Of a stretch of DNA of 6,707 nucleotides, positions 6,491-6,707 are shown piece by piece; the stretch's first letter is position 1; each line of letters opens with the position of its first letter. The notes beneath the pieces are model-generated. The model worked only from the letters and a program-made list of their open reading frames with translations, was not told the DNA's origin and made no database searches. The stretch covers positions 1 through 6,707 of the forward strand of contig JAHBAO020000036.1 in NCBI GenBank assembly GCA_018500065.2, written 5' to 3'. The translations under genes and the position numbers were made by a program. Source of the DNA: Octadecabacter sp. Its GTDB lineage: Bacteria; Pseudomonadota; Alphaproteobacteria; Rhodobacterales; Rhodobacteraceae.

Positions 6491-6707
6491 TGTTAGATGA
6501 TGCAAAAACAAACAAGCCGGTCTTGACGCTGAAGGATCTGTCGATTGAATTTCCGACCCCCCAAGGTGTGGTGCAGGCGGTCAAGGCGCTGAGCCTTGAA
6601 ATCCACAAAGGGCGCCGCGTGGGGTTCATTGGGGAAAGCGGGTCGGGCAAGACCACGACTGCGCTGGCGGTGATGCAAATGCTCGCCGAACCAGGGCGCG
6701 TTTCCGG
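6490..6707 (+). CDS. ABC transporter ATP-binding protein, DppD/OppD-type (N-terminal part, cut by window edge)
   Basis: Seventy-two codons are visible before the window ends. The fragment starts MLDDAKTNKPVLTLKDLSIE, continues with the antenna-type region FPTPQGVVQAVKALSLEI, and reaches a complete Walker A motif, GESGSGKT, at residues 48-55. This is typical of the oligopeptide/dipeptide-type import ATPases that energise the two permeases. The ABC signature, Walker B and the C-terminal OppD/DppD extension, which often carries an iron-sulfur cluster, lie outside the window. Whether it is a single DppD-type subunit followed by DppF or a fused double ATPase cannot be told. The ribosome binding site AGAAGG (6476-6481) lies 8 nt before the ATG, within the end of the preceding gene. 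Confidence 0.9.
   Translation, partial: MLDDAKTNKPVLTLKDLSIEFPTPQGVVQAVKALSLEIHKGRRVGFIGESGSGKTTTALAVMQMLAEPGRVS

Noticed and set aside
5533..6511. Minus-strand open frames of about 200 codons across the second permease
   Set aside because: They overlap each other and a clear DppC-type gene; their composition (Pro/Arg/His-rich) is typical of antisense reading.
1..6707. CRISPR arrays, tRNA or rRNA genes, riboswitches, phage or toxin-antitoxin genes
   Set aside because: No spaced direct repeats, cloverleaf or rRNA-like segments, or small paired genes were seen on either strand; nearly all of the window is accounted for by the listed genes.

Overview
The window reads as an alphaproteobacterial chromosome or plasmid segment, most likely from a Rhodobacterales/Roseobacter-type bacterium. 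This rests on codon use, moderate GC (mid-50s by eye), tightly overlapping genes, and the style of the dipeptide/oligosaccharide-type ABC genes. It is an inference, because no rRNA or other taxonomic marker is present.

Layout, left to right. (1) Bases 1-92 look like the end of an IS3-family insertion sequence. The first ten codons of its OrfA run leftward off the window from base 31. (2) An AraC-family regulator with a cupin-type sensor domain lies on the minus strand (147-1013). (3) A divergent control region (1014-1141) holds a good promoter for the regulator and a perfect 6+6 dyad. (4) A plus-strand operon follows: a PhyH-family Fe(II)/2-oxoglutarate oxygenase, a metallo-beta-lactamase-fold protein whose usual zinc motif is degenerate, a secreted family-5 substrate-binding protein, two DppB/DppC-type permeases, and the start of a DppD/OppD-type ATPase cut by the right edge. 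Four junctions are very tight: PhyH/MBL 1-nt overlap, permease/permease 4-nt overlap, permease/ATPase 1-nt overlap, and MBL/binding protein 47 nt. The longest gap (132 nt) separates the binding protein from the first permease and carries a strong 10-bp hairpin, a common arrangement for raising binding-protein yield over permease yield.

Working model. The binding protein captures a solute in the periplasm, the permeases and ATPase import it, and the oxygenase and MBL-fold protein act on it or a derivative in the cytoplasm, under control of the divergent AraC-type regulator. The ligand is not known. Several features (binding-protein C-terminus, permease style, a regulator laid out like ChbR) lean toward the oligosaccharide-type branch of the Dpp/Opp family rather than true peptide uptake, but this is a hypothesis. 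The most unusual points are the linkage of a PhyH oxygenase and a zinc-site-degenerate MBL protein to a Dpp-type importer, and the apparent IS end next to the regulator.
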